A stretch of 64,000 nt of DNA, from the NCBI RefSeq assembly GCF_000296815.2, contig NZ_CAIT01000004.1:186001-250000 (forward strand), in the 5' to 3' direction. Origin of the DNA: Fibrisoma limi BUZ 3 (lineage in GTDB: Bacteria; Bacteroidota; Bacteroidia; Cytophagales; Spirosomataceae). The translations under genes were made by a program, and so were the position numbers. The notes beneath the pieces are model-generated. The model searched no databases. It worked only from the letters and a program-made list of their open reading frames with translations, and was not told where the DNA came from. Positions 34,016 through 42,404 of this stretch are shown here, one piece after another. Position 1 is the stretch's first letter, and each line of letters starts with the position of its first letter.

Positions 34016-35548
34016 ATGAAAAAAATATTGTTGTCAATATCGACGATCGCCTTGCTTCTCGGGGCGAGCAGTTGCGAAAAAGGGTTTGATGAGCTCAACA
34101 TAAACCCGACGGCCGCTACGGCGCTAAATCCTGTTTTTACCTTTAACAACGCGTTGATCAACAGTACGTTCCCTGGCTCAACGCTGGTGTTCGAACATCC
34201 GATCGTTCAGCAGATGTTCTCGCCTAACTCGGGGGTACTGGCCGGCGGAAACTTTAACATCGATAACCGCGGGCCCACCGGGCCGAATGCCGGTCTCTGG
34301 CAGCGGTACTACCGGGACGTAGTGCGCTACCTGATCGATGTCCAGAATCAGACCAAAGCAGACCCAAACCGGTCGAATTTGTACAACATGACCCGAATCT
34401 GGCGGTCATATATTTCAATGGTGCTGACGGATTCGTATGGCGATGTGCCGTATTCGGAGGCCGGTCTCGGCTTTATTGGGGCTAACATTTCGCCCAAATA
34501 CGATACGCAGGAAAGCATCTACAACGACATCCTGAAGGAACTGACCGAGGCTACGGCCGCCCTGGATGACAAGAAGGCAACCGAAGCCGGTGAGGTGCTC
34601 TATGGTGGTAACATCACTAAATGGAAACGCCTGGGATATTCCCTAATGCTGCGGGCCGGTATGCGGCTGGTAAAGGTCAATCCGACCCTGGCCCAGTCGA
34701 CCGTGCAGAAAGCCGTAGCGGGCGGACTGATGCAGGGCAATGCCGACAACGCCTTTATCAGGAACAACGCCAACTACACCAATCCAGTAGGCGCTACGCT
34801 CAACTCGACGGAAGCCGCTAACTACTACCTGACTGGTAACTTTGTCGATTATTTAAAAACGACTAAAGACCCCCGGCTGGGGTCGATTGCGGTACGGTAC
34901 GTGGGTGCCAAAAGTGGTCCGGAGCAAACCGCTGCGCGCGCCAATCGTGACCCGTCTATTCAGATTGGTATGCCCCTCGGCTTCGACAACGGTACCATTC
35001 CGGCGCAGGCCACCAAAGATGGTCTGGCGAGCTTCTACGATTATACGCAGTTGGACCGTACGCGGATGGGTAGCCAGTTTGCACCTACGTTCTTTGTGAC
35101 GTATGCCCAAACGCAGTTGCTGCTGGCCGAAGCCGCCCAACGTGGCTGGACAACCGGCAATCCAGCTGATTTTTATAATGCTGGTATAACGGCGCACATG
35201 CAGCAACTGGGCGAATATGACGCAACGTCGCTCGTACCAGCGGCTGCCATAACAACTTATCTTCAGGCGAATCCGTACGTTGCCGCCAGAGGGTTGGAAT
35301 TAATCAACACGCAGTACTGGGTAGCGTCGTATCTGAACGGGCCGGAGGTGTTTGCTAACTTCCGCCGGAGTGGGTTCCCGGCCCTGAAGCCAAATCCGTA
35401 TCCAGGCAAGGAGATCAAAGGTGATTTCATCCGTCGGTTGTCGTACCCAGACCTTGAAATTTCTGTCAACCTGGCCAAGGTAACCGAAGCCATCACGCGC
35501 CAGGGACCGGATAACCTCGACACCCGCGTCTGGTGGGATAAACAATAG
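34016..35548 (+). CDS. SusD/RagB-family lipoprotein
   Basis: Outer-membrane lipoprotein of 510 residues with lipobox LLLGASSCEKG (Cys20). It resembles the SusD-like group 2 family: after ELNINPTAA comes a helical TPR-like scaffold (RYYRDVVRYLIDVQNQ, MTRIWRSYISMVLTDSYGDVPYSEA), NDILKELTEATAALDD, YGGNITKWKRLGYSLMLRAGMRL, and a C-terminal RRLSYPDLEISVNLAKVTEA. It caps the SusC barrel and binds substrate. Followed by a terminator. Confidence 0.93.
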   Translation: MKKILLSISTIALLLGASSCEKGFDELNINPTAATALNPVFTFNNALINSTFPGSTLVFEHPIVQQMFSPNSGVLAGGNFNIDNRGPTGPNAGLWQRYYRDVVRYLIDVQNQTKADPNRSNLYNMTRIWRSYISMVLTDSYGDVPYSEAGLGFIGANISPKYDTQESIYNDILKELTEATAALDDKKATEAGEVLYGGNITKWKRLGYSLMLRAGMRLVKVNPTLAQSTVQKAVAGGLMQGNADNAFIRNNANYTNPVGATLNSTEAANYYLTGNFVDYLKTTKDPRLGSIAVRYVGAKSGPEQTAARANRDPSIQIGMPLGFDNGTIPAQATKDGLASFYDYTQLDRTRMGSQFAPTFFVTYAQTQLLLAEAAQRGWTTGNPADFYNAGITAHMQQLGEYDATSLVPAAAITTYLQANPYVAARGLELINTQYWVASYLNGPEVFANFRRSGFPALKPNPYPGKEIKGDFIRRLSYPDLEISVNLAKVTEAITRQGPDNLDTRVWWDKQ

Positions 35549-35577
35549 CCATACGTTTTAATCATGCGCGAGTGAAA

Positions 35578-35609
35578 AGCAGGTTCATATAATTTGAGCC
35601 TGCTTTTTT
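35578..35609 (+). terminator. Terminator after susD
   Basis: AGCAGGTTCA (35578-35587) pairs with TGAGCCTGCT (35595-35604) with one wobble, followed by a run of T at 35604-35609. It separates susD from the haloperoxidase-like gene, so the latter may have its own promoter or depend on read-through. Confidence 0.8.
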
Positions 35610-35683
35610 GCATTTGTGTTACAACGGTTTGGGCTCAGATTGTATCTTGTTACCAAAGAACAGCGGAACTCATTAAAGGGCGT

Positions 35684-37102
35684 ATGGCCAGGAATTGTTT
35701 TCGAAGTATGTGGAAGCCAGCCTGCCTCTGGCTGTGGTTACTGGGTGGTGTCTGGCTGATGCAGGGATGTTCCTCGCCGGAGCCGGACCCAGAACCGGAT
35801 TTTGTGCCTGAACCGACGTATCCGAAGGGCGTCCGTACGAATACCTACGATGCCAGGCTGGCTGTGCATTGGGCGAATATGGCTCTTCGCATTACCGCTG
35901 GAACGCCCGGTAACTCGCCAACCTACGCGTCGCGGGAGTTTGGTTATCTGGGGCTGGCCATGTACGAAACAACCGTGTATGGCATCGCCGACCGGCAGTC
36001 GCTGGTGGGGCAATTGAAAGGCATCAAGGCGTTCCCAACGCCTAAGACCGATAGCGTCTACAACTGGCCGCTGGCCCTGAATGCGGCTCAGGCGTTTCTG
36101 CTCAAAAATCTGTACGAACATACGTCGGCGTTCAACAAAACCAGCATCGATTCGCTCGACATGGCGATGCGCACAGCCTTTGGCGATACGCTTAAAGATA
36201 AGGCGGTGGTGGCCCGGTCCATTGCGTTCGGGCAGGCCGTGGGGGCGGCCATCTACGAGTGGTCGAAAACCGACGGTGGACATCAGGGCTATAAAAATCC
36301 CTTCCCTGAAAACTATGTGCTGTCCACGACGCCCGGCTCGTGGAGTCCCCCCTTTGATGGGCAGGTGGCGATCCGGCGGGCACTCCATCCGTACTGGGGC
36401 CGCAACCGAACCTTCGTCCCCGCGAATAGTAGTCTGGAAATGCCCAAGCCGGCACCGTATTCAACTGATCCCAACTCCGCGTATTACAAGTTGTACAAAG
36501 CCGTTTACGACAAAAACCTCCGGCTGACACAGACGGAGAAAGAAATCGCCATGTGGTGGGGCGACGATCCGAGCCAGACCTTTACGCCCCCCGGCCATTC
36601 GTACAACCTGGCTACGATTACGGTAAAAACCGCCGGGGCAAACCTGGCTAAAGCCGTTGAAACCTACGCCCGCGTGGGGATGGCCGTAGCCGATGCGTTC
36701 ATCAACTGCTGGAAGTGTAAGTATACCTACCACAATGAGCGGCCATCTTCGTTCATCCGGGCCAATGTGGATAGAACGTGGTCGCCGTTCTGGCCGGAAC
36801 CCCCCTTCCCGGCGTTTTCGTCGGGACACGCTACGCAGGCGTCGGCAACGGCAACGGTGCTGACCGACCTTTACGGCGAAAACTTCGGGCTGGTCGACAA
36901 TTCACACGTTAGCCGGCCAAAGGATTTCGGTCGAAACGTGGAGTACAAAGCCCGTACGTTTGCGTCGTTGTGGGCTACGGCCGAAGAATGTGCCCACTCG
37001 CGGTTTCTGGGTGGTATTCACACCCAGCAGGACAATGATACGGGCCTGAAAGAAGGAAAGGTCATCGGCGGGAACATCAACGCCCTGCAATGGAAGAAAT
37101 AA
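35684..37102 (+). CDS. Vanadium-dependent haloperoxidase / PAP2-family lipoprotein
   Basis: Predicted lipoprotein of 472 residues from the ATG at 35684 with lipobox LMQGCSS (Cys29). The vanadate or phosphate site of the PAP2 superfamily is complete: a lysine/arginine segment KYTYHNERPSSFIRA, the FSSGHA motif, and AHSRFLGGIHTQQDN with Arg and His. N-terminal helices (ARLAVHWANMALRI) match vanadium haloperoxidases. It could oxidise halides or act as an acid phosphatase; the motifs do not decide. The position behind susC-susD suggests an envelope role. A strong hairpin terminator starts at its stop codon. Confidence 0.85.
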   Translation: MARNCFRSMWKPACLWLWLLGGVWLMQGCSSPEPDPEPDFVPEPTYPKGVRTNTYDARLAVHWANMALRITAGTPGNSPTYASREFGYLGLAMYETTVYGIADRQSLVGQLKGIKAFPTPKTDSVYNWPLALNAAQAFLLKNLYEHTSAFNKTSIDSLDMAMRTAFGDTLKDKAVVARSIAFGQAVGAAIYEWSKTDGGHQGYKNPFPENYVLSTTPGSWSPPFDGQVAIRRALHPYWGRNRTFVPANSSLEMPKPAPYSTDPNSAYYKLYKAVYDKNLRLTQTEKEIAMWWGDDPSQTFTPPGHSYNLATITVKTAGANLAKAVETYARVGMAVADAFINCWKCKYTYHNERPSSFIRANVDRTWSPFWPEPPFPAFSSGHATQASATATVLTDLYGENFGLVDNSHVSRPKDFGRNVEYKARTFASLWATAEECAHSRFLGGIHTQQDNDTGLKEGKVIGGNINALQWKK

Positions 37103-37132
37103 CAAACGCCCGGCTTCATAGCCGGGCGTTTG
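37103..37132. terminator. Strong two-way terminator
   Basis: CAAACGCCCGGCT (37103-37115) and AGCCGGGCGTTTG (37120-37132) are perfect complements around a TCAT loop, immediately after the TAA of the haloperoxidase-like gene and 10 bp from the stop of the minus-strand small gene. No long T tract, but GTTTG/CAAAC ends on each side. Confidence 0.8.
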
Positions 37133-37141
37133 ACGTATCGT

Positions 37142-37363
37142 TTATTGGTCAGCGTCAGCGGGCTCGCCGTCGCCGACCGGACCTGCTCCCGTATCCGACG
37201 TACCGCCGAGTGTATTGCTCTCAATATCGGCGTTGTCGTCTTCATTCGGCAGTGGTTCCATGCCGGCCATCTGTTCCGTGGTCATACCACCATTGAACGT
37301 ACCTTCACCTTCTACCCGACCGCCACCGCTATCGGGGTCGCCGTCAATCATCCGTCTGTTCAT
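37142..37363 (-). CDS. Small acidic Gly/Asp-rich protein
   Basis: Possible protein of 73 residues from the ATG at 37363 (MNRRMIDGDPDSGGGRVEGEG). It is rich in Asp, Glu, Gly and Met, with GMTTEQMAGMEPLPNEDDNADIE in the middle, and lacks cysteines and hydrophobic segments, so it is probably disordered. Support: it ends 10 bp from a clear terminator, the composition is unlike random translation, and it lies on the strand of the following small genes. A longer frame upstream (to 37534) is antisense-like and was not used. Confidence 0.45.
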   Translation of the reverse strand: MNRRMIDGDPDSGGGRVEGEGTFNGGMTTEQMAGMEPLPNEDDNADIESNTLGGTSDTGAGPVGDGEPADADQ

Positions 37364-37442
37364 GGGATCTCCTATGGTTTTGTTTATTCTGTAACGGGAC
37401 GACCGACGCATTGTTCGCGACCCCGAGCCAATGGAATGGGCG

Positions 37443-37859
37443 CTAAATAGCGGTTGTGGTCGGGTCCTGCTGAGCCTGCCCGGGTTGTTCAGGCTGAGCG
37501 CCCCGCCACTCGCGACCGTAGCGCCCTCCGCCACACCGGTTGCGCCACTGCTGCCGGAACTGCTCGCGTTCTTCGGGCGTCATGGTCTGCCAGCGTTCGG
37601 CCATTTTCTGCTTCCAGGCATGACCACGGGGGCCATAGCCTCTCCGCCAGCCGGGACCCCCGTAGCCACGGAAGCCACCGAACAGCAGCCTGCTCAGTAG
37701 CAACAAGCCAAGAGCCTGCCCAAAGTTTATCGCTGATACACCCAGAATAGCGGGTAACAGCGCATTCCAGAGTGCCATGACGGCCAGACCAGCCAGGCCG
37801 ACAAAGAGTATGGCGAAGCCGAGAAACCGAAGGCCCCGGCGAATCCAAAATCGTTTCAT
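37443..37859 (-). CDS. Small membrane protein with Gly/Arg-rich region and MTPEE motif
   Basis: Protein of 138 residues. Two hydrophobic segments (LRFLGFAILFVGLAGLAVMAL and INFGQALGLLLLSRLLF) are followed by a glycine/arginine-rich hinge (FGGFRGYGGPGWRRGYGPRG) and a charged helical tail with AERWQTMTPEEREQFRQQW, reminiscent of the LTPEQ-type helices of Spy/metal-resistance proteins. It shares the FxQALGLxxLxRLLFG segment with the next gene, so the two are paralogues. Both lie directly downstream of an ECF-like sigma gene. Confidence 0.7.
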   Translation of the reverse strand: MKRFWIRRGLRFLGFAILFVGLAGLAVMALWNALLPAILGVSAINFGQALGLLLLSRLLFGGFRGYGGPGWRRGYGPRGHAWKQKMAERWQTMTPEEREQFRQQWRNRCGGGRYGREWRGAQPEQPGQAQQDPTTTAI

Positions 37860-37862
37860 TGG

Positions 37863-38204
37863 TTAGTTATTCGTTTGATACGTAACATTCATAATATGAG
37901 ATGGATAGTAAGCCGACTGACTTGTATTCTCCTTCTCCGGCCGGGGTTCAACCCGGTGCTGTTCATGCCGCCAGTGGTTGTGCTGGCCGCGATAACCGTA
38001 GCCACCCCGCCCGAAGCCAAATCCGAATAGCAGTCGGGCCAGGAAGAACAGCCCCAGTGCCTGAACAAAACGCAGCCGCGGCCCATTGAACAGCGATGGC
38101 ACCAGCCAGTTCCAAAGCCGCATCACCACATACGTAGCGAGTAAAAACACCGCAATACCAAGTGCGGCAAATCCAATTCCTTTTAAGATCCACATGGTTT
38201 CCAT
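37863..38204 (-). CDS. Small membrane protein, paralogue of the downstream gene
   Basis: Protein of 113 residues with two hydrophobic segments (FAALGIAVFLLATYVVMRLW and LRFVQALGLFFLARLLFGFGF), a Gly-rich turn (GRGGYGYRG) and a His/charged tail (QHNHWRHEQHRVEPRPEKE). It is shorter than its paralogue and lacks the MTPEE helix. It ends 3 bp before the next gene. The spacer to the sigma gene is filled by the word-palindrome at 38211-38303. It may be a partner or target of that sigma factor. Confidence 0.68.
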   Translation of the reverse strand: METMWILKGIGFAALGIAVFLLATYVVMRLWNWLVPSLFNGPRLRFVQALGLFFLARLLFGFGFGRGGYGYRGQHNHWRHEQHRVEPRPEKENTSQSAYYPSHIMNVTYQTNN

Positions 38205-38210
38205 TGTTTT

Positions 38211-38303
38211 AAAGAGTGAAAGAGCGAATTAGTAGTGCTTCCCTGAAATTCACATTCGCTTACATGGCCGGTCAAGATTCACTCTTTCGCTCATTCACTC
38301 ATT
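38211..38303. repeat. Intergenic palindrome, sigma gene-membrane protein gap (GAGTGAAAGAGCG words)
   Basis: AAAGAGTGAAAGAGCGAA (38211-38228) pairs with TTCGCTCATTCACTCATT (38286-38303) at 16 of 18 positions, with further partial copies (ATTCACATTCGC, ATTCACTCTTTCGC) between. The stop codon of the sigma gene lies inside the right arm. It fills the gap between two same-strand genes. Confidence 0.8.
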
Positions 38304-38927
38304 GAATAAATCCTCGTACAGGTCGCGTAGTCGTTCGCGGAGGTGCAGCACCGCATATCGTTTCCGCGACAGCAGCGTGTTGACGGGAACGTTCCATTCG
38401 GCAGCCATCTCCTTAAAACTCTGTCCTTCCAGTTCGTGCCGGACAAATACGTCGCGCTGGTCGGCGGGTAGTTCGGCGAGGGCCTCGGTGAGCGCTTCGT
38501 AAAGCGTTTCGCGAAAGAACTCGCTTTCTGGCCCCGTATCGTCGGCCGCAGCCAGCCACTGACCCAGCACCGGCACCTCGCCGTCATCGTCGGTTGTAAA
38601 ATCTGACGTATCGAGCGAAACCGTCTGCACCCCGTTGGGCCGGGCTTTTCGGTACCAGTCGCTAATTTTATTCCGGGCCACCGCAAACAGCCACGACGCC
38701 ACGCGCTCTATGGGTTTGGCGAGCTGATAGGCTTCGGTCAACTCCACGAATACATCCTGCAGTACGTCTTCGGCTTCGTCCGGATCGGGCAACCGCCGAC
38801 GAATGAACTCGAGCAGCCGCGACCGTTCCCGGCGAACCGTTTCGCTCAAAGCCGCATTCGGTGGTTCCGGAGCGGGTGTTTCGGCCGTGGAGCTGCTGAG
38901 TGATAAGTTGATACGTAATGCGTTCAC
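38295..38927 (-). CDS. ECF-like RNA polymerase sigma factor
   Basis: Sigma-70 family protein of 210 residues. Region 2 is recognisable by RRRLPDPDEAEDVLQDVFVEL and VASWLFAVARNKISDWYRK; a linker of about 40 residues rich in Asp and Thr follows; region 4 is ALAELPADQRDVFVRHELEGQSFKEMAAEWNVPVNTLLSRKRYA. No FecR-type anti-sigma or adjacent SusC is present; instead two small membrane proteins follow, which might control its activity. Start at the ATG at 38927; the N-terminal 30 residues are Ser/Pro-rich. Confidence 0.88.
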   Translation of the reverse strand: MNALRINLSLSSSTAETPAPEPPNAALSETVRRERSRLLEFIRRRLPDPDEAEDVLQDVFVELTEAYQLAKPIERVASWLFAVARNKISDWYRKARPNGVQTVSLDTSDFTTDDDGEVPVLGQWLAAADDTGPESEFFRETLYEALTEALAELPADQRDVFVRHELEGQSFKEMAAEWNVPVNTLLSRKRYAVLHLRERLRDLYEDLFNE

Positions 38928-39163
38928 GATTCTGCTTGCTATACAGCAGGGTAGTCGGAAGCAAAAGGAAAATATTGTAGAGAAGGTGTCGATGAGGTAA
39001 ATAAAAAGGATAAGAGGAAGAAAAAAGGGTAGAGCGGTCAGGGTAAATGACGTATTTTATCATATACGAAAAAGACGTATATTGCAAACCGTTTATGTAG
39101 CTGATTATGGTGATCTTCTCGCTGATTACTTACTTTTTAGTCAGTTGATTGCTCCAACTGTTT

Positions 39164-41401
39164 ATGACACTCAACGTTGATCTCACTTCCTGTGAACAGG
39201 AGCCTATCCATATTTTGGGGCATGTCCAGTCCCACGGCTATCTGGTTGCCATTAAGCCGGAGACATACTCCATTGTTCATGCCAGCGCCAATGTGGCCGA
39301 GCTTGTTGGACAACCCATTAGTGAACTACTCGGGCAGTCGCTCGATGCGCTACTGGCTAAAACGGACCTTCCCGTCAATAACCTGAAGGAACTGCTGAAC
39401 GTTGGTCGGCGCGGTGGCTCCTGGGATACCATCAACCCGCACCAGGTCAGGATTGGCGGTCGGCTCTTCAACCTGATTATTCACGAACACGACGGGCTGT
39501 TGCTGCTTGAGTGGGAACCTACCGGCGATACGTCCAACCTACCGTTCAACCAACGGTTGATTGCCGAAGCCCTGAACGAAGTTCAATCCAGCCGCCAGCT
39601 CACCGATCTGCTTCAGAATACCGCCCGGCGGGTTAAAGAGATCATTGGTTTTGACCGGGTCATGGTCTATCGATTCGGAGCCGACTGGCACGGGCAGGTC
39701 ATTGCCGAAGCGAAGGAGCCGCAGCTCGAGTCGTTTCTGGGGTTGCATTACCCCGCATCCGATATTCCACGGCAGGCCCGCGAGTTGTACAAGATCAATC
39801 TCGTACGGCTCATTGCCGATGTCGGCAGTACGCCCTCCCCAATTCTGTCCAGTCCGGAACTGTCAGAGGACCGGCCCCTGGACCTCACACATTCGACCTT
39901 GCGGGCCGTTTCGACGGTTCATATCGAGTACCTCAGAAACATGGGCGTTCAGGCCTCGATGAGCATTTCGCTGCTATACCGTGGTGAACTCTGGGGGTTG
40001 ATGTCGTGCCATCATTATTCGCCACGTTTGGTCGACTACTCGGCCCGGCAGTCGGCCCGGTTTGTTAGTCAGCTATTGTCGGCGGCACTTGAGTTTCGTC
40101 GGGATGCCGAAGACCAGCAGCAGCTTCAGCAAAGCCGGGAGTACGGCCAGCAACTGCACGAGCAGTTGATTGCAGACGATGACGTGGTGCGGGCGCTGAC
40201 CAAGCGAGCGGTAACGGCTCTTGATCTAAATTCGGCCACGGGGCTTGTACTGCTGTTTAACAATCAACAGTATCACTTGGGCAAAACGCCCGACGAAGCG
40301 GCTATCCGGGACTTAACTACCTGGTTGAAAACGGCCAACCCCAATACGTTCATGGAGACCAACCAGCTACCGGTACTATATCCGCCCGCCGAAGCGTATG
40401 CGGGGGTGGGAGCTGGGTTGCTGGCCATTGAGCTATCGCGGGAGTTAAACGAATACCTGCTCTGGTTCAAGCCCGAACGGATTCAGCAGGTAACCTGGGC
40501 CGGTAATCCGGAAAAGCCCGTTTCAGTAAGCGAGAATGGCGAAGTGCGGCTGAGTCCGCGTAAAAGCTTCGCGGCATGGACCGAACTGGTACGTAACACG
40601 ACCGACCCCTGGACCGAAGTTGAAGTGTCGGCGGCCGTGAAACTGCGGGAAGATATCCTGCAGATTGTGACGCGGCAGGCTAACGAAATCCGGTTACTTA
40701 ACCAGCGGCTACAGGCCGCTTATGAGGAACTGGATGCCTTCAGCTATACCGTATCGCACGACCTCCGAACTCCCCTGTCGTCGATCCGGTGTTACGCCGA
40801 AATTCTGCTGGAGGAATACGGGCAGGACTTCAACCCTGACGCCCGGGCGTTGTTCCAGAAGATCATGGATTCGACCGACAAGATGCGGGCGCTGATTCGG
40901 CACATCCTCTATTATTCCCGCATGGGGCGTACGGAGATCAATGCTCAGCCGATCGACATGCGGAAACTGCTCGAAAGCATTCGGGAAGAAGTGCTGATTT
41001 CTGAAAAAGACCGGGCGCTGAAAATTGAGCTGGACGATACGCCCTCGTTCAATGCCGACCCGACCATGGTCACGCAGTTGTTCACCAATCTGGTTGCTAA
41101 CGCAGCTAAGTATACGCGGCCCAGGCCGGAAGGGTTTGTGCGCGTTAGTGGGCAACAGAATGGCGATGAAGTGGTTTATCAGGTTGCCGACAATGGTATC
41201 GGTTTCGACATGAAAGAAGCCGGTAAAATGTTTGATCTGTTCAAGCGGCTGGAAAATGCCCGATCTATCAAGGGGTCTGGCGTAGGGCTGGCCATTGTAA
41301 AGCGTATCGTTAGCCGTCACAAGGGCAAAATCTGGTACCACAGTGAGCCGAACCGGGGGGCTACCTTCTTTATCTCGTTTCCGATAGATCCGGCTGATTG
41401 A
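39164..41401 (+). CDS. Bacteriophytochrome histidine kinase
   Basis: Red/far-red photoreceptor kinase of 745 residues from the ATG at 39164. The N-terminal PAS domain begins LTSCEQEPIHILGHVQSHG; Cys10 is in the usual position for biliverdin attachment. The GAF domain has the chromophore motif HYPASDIPRQAR near residue 195-205 and a PHY domain follows to about 510. The kinase core has YTVSHDLRTPLSSIRCY with His532, then LVANAAKYTR, DNGIGFDM and GSGVGLAIVKRI. It is cotranscribed with a receiver protein (2 bp gap) and a heme oxygenase, a complete light-sensing unit. Confidence 0.95.
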   Translation: MTLNVDLTSCEQEPIHILGHVQSHGYLVAIKPETYSIVHASANVAELVGQPISELLGQSLDALLAKTDLPVNNLKELLNVGRRGGSWDTINPHQVRIGGRLFNLIIHEHDGLLLLEWEPTGDTSNLPFNQRLIAEALNEVQSSRQLTDLLQNTARRVKEIIGFDRVMVYRFGADWHGQVIAEAKEPQLESFLGLHYPASDIPRQARELYKINLVRLIADVGSTPSPILSSPELSEDRPLDLTHSTLRAVSTVHIEYLRNMGVQASMSISLLYRGELWGLMSCHHYSPRLVDYSARQSARFVSQLLSAALEFRRDAEDQQQLQQSREYGQQLHEQLIADDDVVRALTKRAVTALDLNSATGLVLLFNNQQYHLGKTPDEAAIRDLTTWLKTANPNTFMETNQLPVLYPPAEAYAGVGAGLLAIELSRELNEYLLWFKPERIQQVTWAGNPEKPVSVSENGEVRLSPRKSFAAWTELVRNTTDPWTEVEVSAAVKLREDILQIVTRQANEIRLLNQRLQAAYEELDAFSYTVSHDLRTPLSSIRCYAEILLEEYGQDFNPDARALFQKIMDSTDKMRALIRHILYYSRMGRTEINAQPIDMRKLLESIREEVLISEKDRALKIELDDTPSFNADPTMVTQLFTNLVANAAKYTRPRPEGFVRVSGQQNGDEVVYQVADNGIGFDMKEAGKMFDLFKRLENARSIKGSGVGLAIVKRIVSRHKGKIWYHSEPNRGATFFISFPIDPAD

Positions 41402-41403
41402 GT

Positions 41404-41814
41404 ATGGTTGATATATTGTACGTTGAAGATAACGCGGACGATGCGGATATCTTCAGTCGTTTGTTGCGTAAGTACGAGGAGCCGGTAACCTATTCAATTC
41501 TTACGAGTGGCTCTGAAGCTATCGAATTTCTACAACAGGCGAAAACACTTCCCAAACTGGTCCTGTTAGATTTGAACCTGATCGGCCTGAGTGGATTTGA
41601 TGTATTGGAAACCATCCGCAAGAACCACCATACCCGTCGACTGCCGGTCGTCGTGTTCAGCACGTCGGATAACCCCAGCGATATTCGAATGGCTTATGAA
41701 TCCGGCGTCAACGCGTATCTGGTGAAACCCGGCACGTATCAGGCTACCGGGCGGCTTATTCAGCGGCTGTGCCAATTCTGGCTGGAGGATAACACGCAAA
41801 CCAACGAACGATGA
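41404..41814 (+). CDS. Single-domain response regulator of the phytochrome kinase
   Basis: Receiver-only protein of 136 residues of the Rcp1/CheY type. Acidic residues Glu8-Asp9, phospho-acceptor Asp56 (KLVLLDLNLIGLSG), Ser86/Thr87 and Lys108 (VKPG) are in place; no output domain. It begins 2 bp after the phytochrome gene stop and overlaps the heme oxygenase start by 4 bp (ATGA), so it is almost certainly the phytochrome's phospho-partner. A TTG at 41398 in the same frame is less likely as start. Confidence 0.93.
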   Translation: MVDILYVEDNADDADIFSRLLRKYEEPVTYSILTSGSEAIEFLQQAKTLPKLVLLDLNLIGLSGFDVLETIRKNHHTRRLPVVVFSTSDNPSDIRMAYESGVNAYLVKPGTYQATGRLIQRLCQFWLEDNTQTNER

Positions 41815-42404
41815 AAACGCTACTGGAACGACTGCGCGACGAAACCCGGCTTCAGCACGAGCAAACCGAACAACTGCTGTATACGAGCGAGCTGCGCGGT
41901 GGAACACTATCGGCAGAACAGTACGTTCATCTGTTACTCACCCACCTGGCTTTTCACCAGGCGCTGGAGGGTGCCATCAGCGAGTATCCTGATTTTTTTG
42001 AGCCGTATGAGCCGCAGAAGCGCCGGAAAACGCCCTGGCTGCTGGCCGATCTGACAACCCTTGGTGTCCCGTTGCCGACCACTACGCCTGTTTTTGCCGG
42101 TTGGTCGCCCGAGGACTTACTGGGGGCAGCCTACGTTGGTGAAGGCTCGATGCTCGGTGGAAAAACTGTGTGGCACTATCTCCAGCAAAATCCGGCCTTA
42201 CAGCCTTTGTTGGTCCAGGCCCGTTTTTACCGGGGGTATGGTGCTGAAACCGGGCCTAACTGGCGGGCGTTTGGCCAATTTGCGATGGAACGGGGGGCTG
42301 GGCTGGAAGACCGCGTGGTGGCGGCTGCCGGACGGGCTTTTACAACGTACCAGCAACTGTTTCGGCAACGGCAACCGGAGGCAAACCGCTACGCTTTGTC
42401 CTGA
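41811..42404 (+). CDS. Biliverdin-producing heme oxygenase
   Basis: Heme oxygenase-like protein of 197 residues. The proximal-helix motif LRDETRLQHEQTEQLLY contains His16 as likely heme ligand, and the distal-helix region AAYVGEGSMLGGKTVWHYL matches the flexible GS.LGG helix of the BphO group. It opens heme to biliverdin, the chromophore of the phytochrome encoded two genes upstream. Start overlaps the receiver gene stop (ATGA). Its last 16 bp overlap the 3' end of the convergent PAS kinase gene. Confidence 0.9.
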   Translation: MKTLLERLRDETRLQHEQTEQLLYTSELRGGTLSAEQYVHLLLTHLAFHQALEGAISEYPDFFEPYEPQKRRKTPWLLADLTTLGVPLPTTTPVFAGWSPEDLLGAAYVGEGSMLGGKTVWHYLQQNPALQPLLVQARFYRGYGAETGPNWRAFGQFAMERGAGLEDRVVAAAGRAFTTYQQLFRQRQPEANRYALS

